Shown here in pieces: positions 1-8,621 of a DNA stretch of 64,000 bases. Under the pieces are notes generated by a model. It searched no databases. It was not told the DNA's origin and saw only the letters and a program-made list of their open reading frames with translations. This stretch comes from Winogradskyella marincola (GTDB lineage: Bacteria; Bacteroidota; Bacteroidia; Flavobacteriales; Flavobacteriaceae), in contig NZ_JARSBN010000001.1 in assembly GCF_029624125.1 (NCBI RefSeq), positions 62,001 through 126,000 on the forward strand, in the 5' to 3' direction. The translations under genes and the position numbers were made by a program. The stretch's first letter is position 1. Every line of letters starts with the position of its first letter.

Positions 1-424
1 AAACAGGTCCGCTAAGAACAAAAGCCAAATTTGTTCTAAAATTTGAATCAATTTTTAAATCAAAAGAGGCAATTATTATTGATGGAACCAATAAAATTAA
101 ATACGTAAAATATGGATATCCTTTATTAGAGACTCCTCTAAAAAACATACCAAGAAGCACAAAAAGAATCACTAAATACTTAGACGCTTCATAAGCTATA
201 CTTCCTTTGGTCATCCTAAACAAAACTTCTGCACCTACAAAATATGCACAAGCCATCATAACAGTGGTTGTTTTCTTTGATTTAGGCACAACAATTATTC
301 TACCTATAAAAAAAACAACTGCTGCAAAAAAATAAACCTTAGACAAAGGTCTATAGGTATATATTAAAAGACCTATGACAGCATGAATAAGTATTAGGGA
401 GATATATCTGCTATCTTTATTCAA
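1..424 (-). CDS. O-antigen ligase/polymerase-like membrane protein (partial, N-terminal part)
   Basis: An open frame runs from a TTG codon at 424 off the left edge of the window, giving about 141 visible residues; an in-frame stop lies two codons upstream of the TTG. The translation begins LNKDSRYISLILIHAVIGLL and is strongly hydrophobic, with several membrane helices separated by short basic loops. This is what the N-terminal half of an O-antigen ligase or Wzy-type polymerase looks like, and such a protein is expected at the end of a polysaccharide operon. It lies 18 bases downstream of the transglutaminase-like gene on the same strand. The catalytic periplasmic loop is outside the window, so ligase and polymerase cannot be told apart. 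The TTG start is uncertain, but no ATG is available between the stop and the first helix. Confidence 0.6.
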   Translation of the reverse strand, partial: MNKDSRYISLILIHAVIGLLIYTYRPLSKVYFFAAVVFFIGRIIVVPKSKKTTTVMMACAYFVGAEVLFRMTKGSIAYEASKYLVILFVLLGMFFRGVSNKGYPYFTYLILLVPSIIIASFDLKIDSNFRTNLAFVLSGPV

Positions 425-442
425 TATCTAATTTATAAAATG

Positions 443-1252
443 CTAAGAAAAACTAAATCTAAACATTTTTCTATAATCTCTTAGCGGAAATTTATATTTA
501 TAACTTTTACCAATCAAGTATATATAAAAATGCACAAAGAAAACCGGATACTTGGAATTATTTTTTTTCAGATATTTATCATAAAGAGAATTACGGTAAC
601 TGCTAATTAAAAAAGGCGTAGCTCTTTTATTATAATAGTAATTAAGAATCTGTGTGTTATCTTCTATTTCTTTATAAAAGCTGCTATATCTATGGGAGCC
701 ATTTGATGTGAAAACTTGAAATAAAGAAAGAGGCTCATTATTATCCTCGTAATAAAACAAAATACTTTTTGAAACATCTATAATAACCCATTTACCCAAT
801 TCTTTTGAAAAAATTTCATTTGTAGCGTGACCACCATATTTTTTATTAAAAGGCACAATAGTAATTCCCCATTCTCTAACTTTTATGTCATTAATAACAC
901 AAAAATTATTGAATATCTGAGACATATCACTACAAACACCACCATCACCATTAATCATAGCTTTCAAAGCTTCATCAGAAGCCAGACTTAAACCTCGTCC
1001 TCCTTTAATGTGCTTTCTAAGCCACAAAGCTATTAATACTGCTTTGTCTACATCTTTTTCTGGTTTATAGTGTTCAAATATTTTTTTATTGATTTCATAA
1101 AAAAATTCAGGAACAACTGTTTTAGAATTTTCTCGATTATAACAATCTTTATCTAATCTGTTTATTGTAGAATTTTTTGAAAGTAGCCAAAATCTGGTGT
1201 AATAAAGTAATGGATGTCTACGGAGTGCCCAGGTAATCTTTTTTAGAGTCAA
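443..1252 (-). CDS. Transglutaminase-like superfamily protein
   Basis: This 269-residue protein has the three spaced catalytic residues of the transglutaminase/cysteine-protease fold: Cys107 in GGVCSDMSQIF, His142 in GGHATNEIF and Asp159 in WVIIDVS. The fold is used both for amide-forming and peptide-cleaving reactions, so the exact reaction cannot be read from sequence. No signal peptide is evident; the N-terminus is basic (KKITWALRRH). The start codon is TTG at 1252, and no in-frame ATG precedes the conserved part. It is placed near the distal end of the polysaccharide operon, next to the O-antigen ligase/polymerase-like gene, which suggests a role in polysaccharide modification or attachment, but that is inference. 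A gap of 126 bases without recognisable signals separates it from the upstream glycosyltransferase. Confidence 0.75.
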   Translation of the reverse strand: MTLKKITWALRRHPLLYYTRFWLLSKNSTINRLDKDCYNRENSKTVVPEFFYEINKKIFEHYKPEKDVDKAVLIALWLRKHIKGGRGLSLASDEALKAMINGDGGVCSDMSQIFNNFCVINDIKVREWGITIVPFNKKYGGHATNEIFSKELGKWVIIDVSKSILFYYEDNNEPLSLFQVFTSNGSHRYSSFYKEIEDNTQILNYYYNKRATPFLISSYRNSLYDKYLKKNNSKYPVFFVHFYIYLIGKSYKYKFPLRDYRKMFRFSFS

Positions 1253-1378
1253 AACAAAGAAATTGAATTTATTAATATTCGCTAAACGATATCATAAATT
1301 ATCAAGGTAGGGCTCTCTAATTTCTAACAAATATAATATTGTGAGTCAATCAATTAACTCCAGAACTTAGCAAATAAG

Positions 1379-2509
1379 TTATTTTTCGCTTAATAACATC
1401 TTTATTCGCTCAACATAATAAGTATATGAGAATTTTCTTACTATATTATCATTTTCAGTAACAAACTGATTGTAATCTTGAGAAGGCATGGTTAATGCTT
1501 GAGTAATGGCTTTTAATACATTACCTTCATTAACTGGAGAAATTAAAAAACCATTTTTACCATCTGTAACATATTGTCCTATTGAGGATATATTTGAGAC
1601 AATAGGCAAACAACCAAAATTCATTGCCTCTGCTATGACTTTTGGAAAACCTTCTGAAGCAGTGGTTGGCATTATAAAAAAATGTGAACTTTCGTAGATT
1701 TGAAATAATCTGTCCGTTGGCAAAAAACCATGAAAAACAAAATCAATTCTACTTTTCTCACCAAGGTTTTTAAAGTATTCTATCTCTGTACCATTACCAA
1801 CCAAGTGTACAGTACCTACTTTACTAGACATCTCTTCATCTAGATTATTAAACGCTTTAATAATACGCTCAACACCTTTTTCTCGTTCTAATCTACCTGC
1901 ATAACAAAAATTAATAGAACCATTGTTATTCTTAGCGTTTCTCACTCTTACTCCATCTTCTAAATCGTTTTCTGTAAGACATGGATTCTCAAAGCTTAAA
2001 CAGTGTGTTTTTTGATTTTGCCAGCTTCCGTTTATAGTAACTTTTCGATTTTGATGTTTTAACATAAATCGTTGTAGAGCATATCCTAAAGGAGGTGACT
2101 GCTGATTCCAGTTGCCAGCATACTTATACCAGCCTTTCTTTTTTGAAAAAATTGTGAGGTAAGGAATTAAAAAAACACCTATTCCTGTAGGAGCGCGTAA
2201 TTGAAAACAGTCTGTTTTTTTTAAAACTGAATTTACTGTCTTAATAACTTTTGGTGCCGTTAAGGCTACTTTAATTTTATCTAATACCGAGTGACCTCCA
2301 GAGGGTTTTATAGGTACAAATTTAATTTTATCACTTGTGTAAGGCATAGAACTTTCCGGAGCCTCAACATCATGAAACATAGCAATATGGTAGATTTCAT
2401 CGAAAATCTGAGCTAAAAAATTGATTTCGGTTATGGTTGGTCCCCAACCAACTATAGTTCCATTTGCTAATTTATAATGCTCGGTATGTGATATGATTGC
2501 AAGTTTCAA
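1379..2509 (-). CDS. Glycosyltransferase family 4 (GT-B fold)
   Basis: This 376-residue protein resembles GT4 retaining glycosyltransferases. The C-terminal domain has FCYAGRLEREKGVERII (the nucleotide-sugar domain entry strand and basic residues) and an EX7E motif at Glu286 and Glu294 (EGFPKVIAEAM), which in this family contacts the donor. The N-terminal acceptor domain starts MKLAIISHTEHY and lacks a membrane helix, so the enzyme is probably cytoplasmic or peripheral. It adds a sugar to the growing lipid-linked repeat, with donor and linkage unknown. It lies 6 bases downstream of the next GT4 gene, so both are co-transcribed. The ATG at 2509 is well placed. Confidence 0.88.
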   Translation of the reverse strand: MKLAIISHTEHYKLANGTIVGWGPTITEINFLAQIFDEIYHIAMFHDVEAPESSMPYTSDKIKFVPIKPSGGHSVLDKIKVALTAPKVIKTVNSVLKKTDCFQLRAPTGIGVFLIPYLTIFSKKKGWYKYAGNWNQQSPPLGYALQRFMLKHQNRKVTINGSWQNQKTHCLSFENPCLTENDLEDGVRVRNAKNNNGSINFCYAGRLEREKGVERIIKAFNNLDEEMSSKVGTVHLVGNGTEIEYFKNLGEKSRIDFVFHGFLPTDRLFQIYESSHFFIMPTTASEGFPKVIAEAMNFGCLPIVSNISSIGQYVTDGKNGFLISPVNEGNVLKAITQALTMPSQDYNQFVTENDNIVRKFSYTYYVERIKMLLSEK

Positions 2510-2515
2510 TTAAAT

Positions 2516-3589
2516 TTAATTTTTGGTTGAATTTAATAATTCTTCATAAATAGAAATGCAAGATTTAAGGTAGGCATCTTCTGAGAAATTTTGATTGTAA
2601 AACAATTCTATTCTAGTTTCTAGTTCTTCTTTGCTTTTCAAAAGAACATCCATTTGCTTTAACCAATTATTTACCTCAAAATTGTTTTGAATAAATTCTG
2701 TAAACTCTAATTTTACCTTATCTGCAACTTCACCAGTATTGTAAGCTACAAAAGGCAGATTTTCACTTAGATATTCTATGGCAACCAATGGACCTGTTTC
2801 AGATTTAGCTGTATGTATACCTATATCGTACTTATGTAATTCTATCGTAACGTCTTTGCAATTAGTAATAATAGTAACCTTATGCTCTATTTTAAAACTT
2901 TTGATCTGGGTTTTAATTTTTTCGAAATAGCCATTATCAACAGGTTGACCATATATTGTATAATGATAATGATCTGGGCTACTTTTTATGACGTTTAATA
3001 AGTACTCATAGTTTTTTTGAGGTCTAAAATTACCAACAGAAATTACTTTTACAGAATTATAATCTTTTTGATCATAGTTTACACCTGTCTCCTTTTTCCT
3101 TATAATATTTGGTAATTTATAAACCTTTTCGTTCAACTTTCTTTCTCTGGCCCATGATGTTAGTGCTTCGCTAACACCAATATAAGCAGAACATTTTTTT
3201 ATTGCACTTCTTATACTACCATTAATGCTTTTGTTCTCTGCTATTCTTCCAAAGTGATCATGAAAAATAACAACGCTTTTTTTATGCAATTGAGTACTAT
3301 AAAAAAGTAAAGACACATACCTAAGAACTTGCCTTAGATGAATATGGATAACATCATATTTTTGTAGTTCTTTATAAAGCTTATAGAGATAAATAGGATT
3401 AAATTTTTGCTTCCTTCTTATATAAGTTATTGATATTTCTGAAGCTAACTGAGCGTCTAACTGTCCTTCTTGTAAAAGACAAATTACACTAACATCGTAC
3501 TGACTTTCATGCAATAAATTAGTAAGATCTACCAAAACACGCTCAGCACCACCAACTTCTAACCTATCTATTACTTGAACAATTTTCAT
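2516..3589 (-). CDS. Glycosyltransferase family 4 (GT-B fold)
   Basis: A 357-residue GT4-like enzyme. The N-terminus MKIVQVIDRLEVGGAERVLVDL is the typical GT4 opening with the glycine-rich loop (GGAER) that binds the donor phosphate region. The C-terminal half carries VISVGNFRPQKNYEYLL and an EX7E-type motif, Glu264 to Glu272 (ETGPLVAIEYL). No membrane segment is seen. It is separated by only 2 bases from the upstream GT2 gene and by 6 bases from the downstream GT4 gene, so it belongs to the same transcript. Sugar specificity is not readable from sequence. Confidence 0.88.
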   Translation of the reverse strand: MKIVQVIDRLEVGGAERVLVDLTNLLHESQYDVSVICLLQEGQLDAQLASEISITYIRRKQKFNPIYLYKLYKELQKYDVIHIHLRQVLRYVSLLFYSTQLHKKSVVIFHDHFGRIAENKSINGSIRSAIKKCSAYIGVSEALTSWARERKLNEKVYKLPNIIRKKETGVNYDQKDYNSVKVISVGNFRPQKNYEYLLNVIKSSPDHYHYTIYGQPVDNGYFEKIKTQIKSFKIEHKVTIITNCKDVTIELHKYDIGIHTAKSETGPLVAIEYLSENLPFVAYNTGEVADKVKLEFTEFIQNNFEVNNWLKQMDVLLKSKEELETRIELFYNQNFSEDAYLKSCISIYEELLNSTKN

Positions 3590-3591
3590 AA

Positions 3592-4914
3592 TTACAACTG
3601 TTCTATTTTTGAACCTTGTTTAAGCTTAACAGAAGCTAGCTTCCAAGACTTTAACACCTGAAACAAAATAAGTGGTAAAATTAAAATTGAAAAGAATACA
3701 CCTACAATCTTAAGTGCTTTATTTCCTTTAAATTTATAAGGCATTACAGATGAAGGAACTGTTCTTAACAACTCTAATCTTGCTCTGTAATTACCATAAT
3801 AGTTACGATACAAGTACAACACGCTTGGAATTGGTCTTGGTGCAAAGACATTTTTTGGTCTAAAGGCGTCCCAACTTCCCATTTCCCTTAACCCACCAGA
3901 ACCAACTTTGAGATGTACTCGTTTGGCATAAGGGTTAGAGACATTAACAAAACCATTTATGTGCGCTCTTAGACCAAACTCACCATCTCCCATACGCTGT
4001 TTTTCAAATTGCCTATCAAAGAGTCCTATGCTCTCAAAAACTTCTTTTTTAACCAAAACATTGCCTGTATCTAATTGATCTGATCGTCTAAAAAATGAAT
4101 AATTCTCTGGGATTGTATCTCCAACAACAGACAACGAAACACCAGATGATATATCTGCATTAAAAAAATCGATACATTTTAGATGATTAGAAATCCAATT
4201 TGGCTCTACTCTACTATCATCATCAAATAGCAGTATCAATTCTCCCTTACATAATTTTATTGCTCTATTTCGTGCTAACCAAAGTGCTTTTTCCTGTTGA
4301 TATTCTACTGTAATATCTAAATTATAAGATTCGTAAAATGATGCATTAAAAGGCTCTGACTGGTCTATAACAATAACTTCGAAATTAGAATAATCCTGCT
4401 GTTCTAAATCCTTTAAAACATCATGCAAATACTTGTATCTATTGAGTGTTGGAATTATGACACTTACCTTGGGATTTTTCTCAATTAAAGAAGAATTAAA
4501 AGTATCCCAATTATTATAAGATATAGGTTTCTTGAGATATTGTGACCGTTTTATGTGCTTACTTTTTAAAAACCCATTAATCTCTGTTATTGGATTTTTG
4601 AAACTTAAAAGCCTAATAAATAAAACATAGAGACTCCAAAAAGGGTTAAAATATTTTCTTAAAAAACAATAATTATCCTTTACAGAAATACTATCAAAAC
4701 TAGTGTAAGTATTAGCTTCACCGATGTAACCCAATTGTACTGCCTGCCATGACAAATCGTATAATCTTGCATTTTTTGAAGTATAATTTTCATCCGGAAC
4801 TAATTGGCTTTGAACGTCTTCTGGAAGAGTTTCAAAAACAGGAAAAACATACGCTCCTTTTGAAGGTAAAGCAAAATAATGTACTGGCTGTATGTATTTT
4901 AGAAAATCAAACAT
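3592..4914 (-). CDS. Glycosyltransferase family 2 with extra N-terminal region and C-terminal membrane helix
   Basis: The protein is 440 residues from the ATG at 4914. An N-terminal stretch of about 140 residues has no recognised domain. It is followed by a GT-A domain beginning VSVIIPTLNRYKYLHDVL, with an LFDDDS metal-binding motif (Asp231-233). A hydrophobic helix near the C-terminus (VGVFFSILILPLILFQVL) should anchor it to the inner membrane. The frame is open to a TTG at 4950, but the ATG at 4914 overlaps the upstream stop in the arrangement ATGTTTGA, a tight coupling also seen elsewhere in this locus, so I prefer it. GT2 enzymes invert the anomeric centre; the donor is unknown. Confidence 0.85.
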   Translation of the reverse strand: MFDFLKYIQPVHYFALPSKGAYVFPVFETLPEDVQSQLVPDENYTSKNARLYDLSWQAVQLGYIGEANTYTSFDSISVKDNYCFLRKYFNPFWSLYVLFIRLLSFKNPITEINGFLKSKHIKRSQYLKKPISYNNWDTFNSSLIEKNPKVSVIIPTLNRYKYLHDVLKDLEQQDYSNFEVIVIDQSEPFNASFYESYNLDITVEYQQEKALWLARNRAIKLCKGELILLFDDDSRVEPNWISNHLKCIDFFNADISSGVSLSVVGDTIPENYSFFRRSDQLDTGNVLVKKEVFESIGLFDRQFEKQRMGDGEFGLRAHINGFVNVSNPYAKRVHLKVGSGGLREMGSWDAFRPKNVFAPRPIPSVLYLYRNYYGNYRARLELLRTVPSSVMPYKFKGNKALKIVGVFFSILILPLILFQVLKSWKLASVKLKQGSKIEQL

Positions 4915-5440
4915 TTTCTTTAGGTTTTGCAGGAATTCCAACAAGTACAAGTCCAGAATCTGAATACGAATTTACAACACATGCATTTGCACCAACTCTA
5001 ATTTTATTTCCTAATTTTAAAGGACCTATTATGGTTGCATTAGCCCCAAGATTACAATTATTACCAATTACAAAGTCTCCTTTCTCACAAGGTTTATTTA
5101 TTCCCAAAACATTTCCTCCTGTAAGTGTTAGGTTAAAACCAATTACACACACACCATTAATTACAACACCTAGAGCTGGATGATGAATCAATAATCCACC
5201 TTTAATATCAGCTTTATAATGTATATCTATATTTGATATTGTTTGAAATACAAAAGAAAAAGGAAGATAGAGTATCCTAATCACAGGATAAAAACTACCA
5301 AATAAATCATAACCACAGCGCTCTATACGATAATTAAAAAGTCCCCAAAATGATCGTGTAAAGAAGACCGTAAAAATCCGAAGCTTTTTTCTACCGATTG
5401 CTCTTTTGACATCTGCTATGAAATATTTTAATTGTTTCAA
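4907..5440 (-). CDS. Serine acetyltransferase-like left-handed beta-helix acyltransferase
   Basis: A 177-residue protein whose C-terminal two thirds form hexapeptide repeats (for example GGLLIHHPALGVVINGVCVIG and GDFVIGNNCNLGANATIIG), the signature of trimeric left-handed beta-helix acyltransferases. The layout, with a helical N-terminus and the conserved His in IHHPALGVVI, is like serine O-acetyltransferase and WcaB-type colanic-acid acetyltransferases. In this operon it most likely acetylates a sugar hydroxyl using acetyl-CoA rather than serine. Its stop overlaps the start of the next gene by 8 bases. A true cysteine-biosynthesis CysE role is less likely because of the context. Confidence 0.8.
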   Translation of the reverse strand: MKQLKYFIADVKRAIGRKKLRIFTVFFTRSFWGLFNYRIERCGYDLFGSFYPVIRILYLPFSFVFQTISNIDIHYKADIKGGLLIHHPALGVVINGVCVIGFNLTLTGGNVLGINKPCEKGDFVIGNNCNLGANATIIGPLKLGNKIRVGANACVVNSYSDSGLVLVGIPAKPKENV

Positions 5441-5473
5441 TATTCTGTTTCCTTCGTTTTTAAAACTACAACA

Positions 5474-6535
5474 TTATAGATTTTGAAATAATTTTTGAAA
5501 GTAAGTCTTTAATCTCAATTTATCTTCCCAAAGTTTTCTGTTTGCCTCAAATAAGTCATTCAACTTTTTATCATCTAGTTTACTATGAAATTCTACCACT
5601 TTTTCTACTATTCGATGCCTATCTTTATACTCTACCCATACTACATGATCTCTCCAGTTTAAAAAAGAGTCATGAGGTAAAATACAATCTGTATTTACAA
5701 AAACAGGGATTCTACCCATAGCCAGAGTTTCGTATAATCGAACTGAAAAATTGCCCACTCCTCTCACACACAAAACATAATCTGAGTTCTTGATATTATC
5801 AAAAAATTCTAACGTTGTTTTATGGGTATCTCTGTTTTTTAGCGTCTCTATACCTGCTCTATGCTGTTTTCTTAATATAAAATTGGCCCTTATTTTAGGA
5901 TTCTCTTGGAATAATGTTATTAATTGAGACCTTAAATATTTCGTTGGAACTAGCTGATGTGGTGTTTGATATCTCACACCAAAGTAGTATAGAAAATTTC
6001 TAATAACTATTTTTGCCGATTCTTTTAGAGCTTCAATTTTACTATCATCTGTTTGTCCACAAAAACCTACAGTAGGCAGAATGCTATACTCCTTTTTAAA
6101 AATTATTGTCTGGTTGTAATGCTTTTTTAATGGATCTTCTATAAATACTGGCACACAATAATGATAATCGTCTAACTTAGATCTATAACCTTGTTCTCTA
6201 ACAATTATAACATCCAAATCTTTGGGTATGTTAATTCCAAAATCGCTCGGTAAGGACACTACAACCTTTCTTCCTAAACGATTAGCTTCTTTAATAAATG
6301 TTATAGCCTTATCAACTTGTTTGGTTACTTTGTAATACATCCATGACATTGTCAATATCACAAAATCAGCCTCTTCAATGGAACTTGCAAAGACTACATC
6401 TTTATCTGATATTCCATAAGCAGAAATTCTACTTTTATCACTAAAATCTTTTGCTTTAACAAATGGCTTTAAAAGTGCAAACAGATGCCTTCTATAGTTA
6501 CTATCATAATGTTTTTTTGGAAAAAACAGCTTCAT
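5474..6535 (-). CDS. Exostosin-family glycosyltransferase (GT47-like)
   Basis: The protein is 353 residues from the ATG at 6535; a TTG at 6571 would add 12 residues of poor quality (MYYQEQPRNLTI), so I reject that start. The C-terminal region with VLCVRGVGNFSVRLYETLAMGRIPVFV, and a downstream Glu/Tyr/Arg-rich strand, matches the donor-binding domain of exostosin (GT47) enzymes. In animals and plants these extend heparan sulfate or hemicelluloses, and bacterial homologues occur in polysaccharide loci. The central GFCGQTDDSK segment is also typical of exostosins. There is no membrane helix. It lies 41 bases downstream of a GT4 gene in the same operon. Confidence 0.8.
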   Translation of the reverse strand: MKLFFPKKHYDSNYRRHLFALLKPFVKAKDFSDKSRISAYGISDKDVVFASSIEEADFVILTMSWMYYKVTKQVDKAITFIKEANRLGRKVVVSLPSDFGINIPKDLDVIIVREQGYRSKLDDYHYCVPVFIEDPLKKHYNQTIIFKKEYSILPTVGFCGQTDDSKIEALKESAKIVIRNFLYYFGVRYQTPHQLVPTKYLRSQLITLFQENPKIRANFILRKQHRAGIETLKNRDTHKTTLEFFDNIKNSDYVLCVRGVGNFSVRLYETLAMGRIPVFVNTDCILPHDSFLNWRDHVVWVEYKDRHRIVEKVVEFHSKLDDKKLNDLFEANRKLWEDKLRLKTYFQKLFQNL

Positions 6536-6576
6536 TATGGTTAAATTTCTAGGTTGTTCTTGATAATACAAAATTT

Positions 6577-7752
6577 TTATTCTTGCTTCTTGGTATAAAA
6601 ATCATGAAACGCTTGTTGCTGTATGTTAAGATTAAAATGATCTTTAACTCTATTAACAGCGTTTTCAGAAATTCTTAGCCTCTCTTCTGAAGATAAAGAC
6701 ACCACTTCTAAGAGTTTATCTGCGAGTAATTTTGATTGTCCTCTAGCAACAACCCATCCTGAAAAATTATCTTTAACATTTTCTGAAAGTCCTTCTGCAT
6801 CACTAACTACACATAACAATCCCATTGATTGGGCTTCTAAAACGGCATTGCAAAACCCCTCTTGCACGCTATACTGTATATATATATTGGCAGTTTGCAT
6901 GATTGTTTTCACGTCTTTACTTGCCAATTTTCCTGAGAACGTTACGTCTTCTTGAAGGTTCAACTGATTTACAACATACATTAGGTGTTCTTTTTCATCA
7001 CCCTCACCAACAAGTGTATATTGAAATTTTATTCCTCTTTTTTTCAATAGTGCCAGAGCTTCCAGTGTCTTAACCAATCCTTTTTTCCAATGTAATCTTG
7101 CTACTGTTAACAGCTGAATAGGTGTGCTAAAGTCGTTAAACCCATCTGCATTAAAATACTGATTATCAATAGCAGGTGTAATTTTTATTACAGATGCCTG
7201 GTCGTTAAACCCATTTGCATATAGTAATTGTTTTATATCGTTTGAAATAACATGAATTCTTGATACATGCTTCCAAAGTTTTTGATAACAGTTAGGATAC
7301 TTTAATGTATAAACACCTATATCAAAGCCTCTGAAGCTTACAGCCATGCTTGCCCCAATTGATTTTGGTATTAATTCTCGCTCTAGCGCGAGTGTTCCAA
7401 AACCAAAATGAACCCAATCTCCTTTAAAAGTAAGAAGATGTGCGTTGAGGTAAATCTTTTTTAGAATTACTTTGGTTGAACTTCCATCTAGCTTTTCTAA
7501 TTTAAAGAACCTATTGACTATTTTAAAATATGGAAGCAGTCTTATAAAGACTATACAAATACTAAAAAACTGTAATAAAAAGAACTTGCTTATTGGTGGA
7601 CTCTCTTTATGCAAACAGTTTTTATACTTAACTCTAGAAGGGCCTGTAAACAAAATGACCTCATGCCCTTTTTGCTGTAAACCTTTAATTTTATTATTAA
7701 AAAAAGTTTCAGAATAACTTGGTGGTTGGGCAAGTACTAGAGCTATTTTCAT
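6577..7752 (-). CDS. Glycosyltransferase family 4 (WcaL/colanic-acid-type)
   Basis: A 391-residue GT4 enzyme. It starts MKIALVLAQPPSYSETFFNNKI, which resembles WcaL/AmsK-type transferases (SETF motif after the first strand). The C-terminal domain has LLTVARLHWKKGLVKTLEAL and the EX7E motif at Glu298 and Glu306 (EGFCNAVLEAQ). The start overlaps the stop of the upstream sulfotransferase by 4 bases (ATGA), showing translational coupling. It is probably cytoplasmic; the acceptor and donor are unknown. Confidence 0.88.
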   Translation of the reverse strand: MKIALVLAQPPSYSETFFNNKIKGLQQKGHEVILFTGPSRVKYKNCLHKESPPISKFFLLQFFSICIVFIRLLPYFKIVNRFFKLEKLDGSSTKVILKKIYLNAHLLTFKGDWVHFGFGTLALERELIPKSIGASMAVSFRGFDIGVYTLKYPNCYQKLWKHVSRIHVISNDIKQLLYANGFNDQASVIKITPAIDNQYFNADGFNDFSTPIQLLTVARLHWKKGLVKTLEALALLKKRGIKFQYTLVGEGDEKEHLMYVVNQLNLQEDVTFSGKLASKDVKTIMQTANIYIQYSVQEGFCNAVLEAQSMGLLCVVSDAEGLSENVKDNFSGWVVARGQSKLLADKLLEVVSLSSEERLRISENAVNRVKDHFNLNIQQQAFHDFYTKKQE

Positions 7753-8621
7753 AAACTATAGTTTCTTTTATAAAAATCAATTTTAAAGAGGTCTAGATAA
7801 TAGTTAATGGTTTTGTAATCTAGGTCTGTAAATTTAAGATTTTTCGAAGTACCTGTTATAATTTCGCTCTTAGGATGCGTTTTACTAGAAGGCTGATTAT
7901 AAGCAGTTTCTATATTACTTAATGGTTTTAAATTATATGACTTACATATTTCTAAAAAAACGTTTATGTCGTTCTTGATATCTTCATACTTATATACAGT
8001 ATACTTAGAATCATTTTTATTTAATAAAAAAGGAATGCTGTTTTCTATACACCACCTTATACTTAGCTTTTCTATATCGCTTAAATTTTTCTGATTTCTC
8101 AAATCAAAATTATAATGCTCCATGAGCATATTGCATAACAAATCTTGATTTTTAAATCTATTTAAATTGTACAACCAAGGAAATTTTACTCTTTGTTGAG
8201 AAGCAATAACATCGTAAGGGTTTCTTATTACATACACTATTGGAATGCTATATTGCTGAGCTATATAATGAGCACTCATATTACAGCGCACAAACTTTAT
8301 AACATATTTTTTTGGTATTACAGGCCACAAATGTCTTTTAAACTTTCTATTACTCAACTGCGCTATCCAATCATTATCTACCTGGTTTTTAAAAATATTG
8401 ACAAAATATTTTTTTTGATCTCGTTCTACATTCTCTGCTGTTATTAATTTATCGCAAATTAAATAGCCTTCTTGTGTTTGATGCTCATGCTCTGGCTCAA
8501 ACAAAAGTCTATAACGATACTGCAATCCAATTATTTCGGATAACCAACTTGTGCCGCTTCGGGCAGAACCTGCAATGATGATATGTTTGTTAAATAATTT
8601 CAAATCTTCATTTTTTGACAA
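7749..8621 (-). CDS. Sulfotransferase family protein (PAPS-dependent)
   Basis: A 290-residue protein with the 5'-phosphosulfate loop of PAPS-dependent sulfotransferases near the N-terminus (IIIAGSARSGTSWLSEI, residues 14-30). It also has the 3'-phosphate-binding segment VIRNPYDVIASQQ, with Arg133 and Ser141. These enzymes move sulfate from PAPS to a hydroxyl. In this cluster the acceptor is probably a sugar of the polysaccharide, giving a sulfated polymer as is common in marine organisms. It overlaps both neighbours (4 bases downstream, 14 bases upstream), so it is part of the operon. There is no signal peptide or membrane helix, consistent with cytosolic PAPS. Confidence 0.85.
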   Translation of the reverse strand: MSKNEDLKLFNKHIIIAGSARSGTSWLSEIIGLQYRYRLLFEPEHEHQTQEGYLICDKLITAENVERDQKKYFVNIFKNQVDNDWIAQLSNRKFKRHLWPVIPKKYVIKFVRCNMSAHYIAQQYSIPIVYVIRNPYDVIASQQRVKFPWLYNLNRFKNQDLLCNMLMEHYNFDLRNQKNLSDIEKLSIRWCIENSIPFLLNKNDSKYTVYKYEDIKNDINVFLEICKSYNLKPLSNIETAYNQPSSKTHPKSEIITGTSKNLKFTDLDYKTINYYLDLFKIDFYKRNYSL

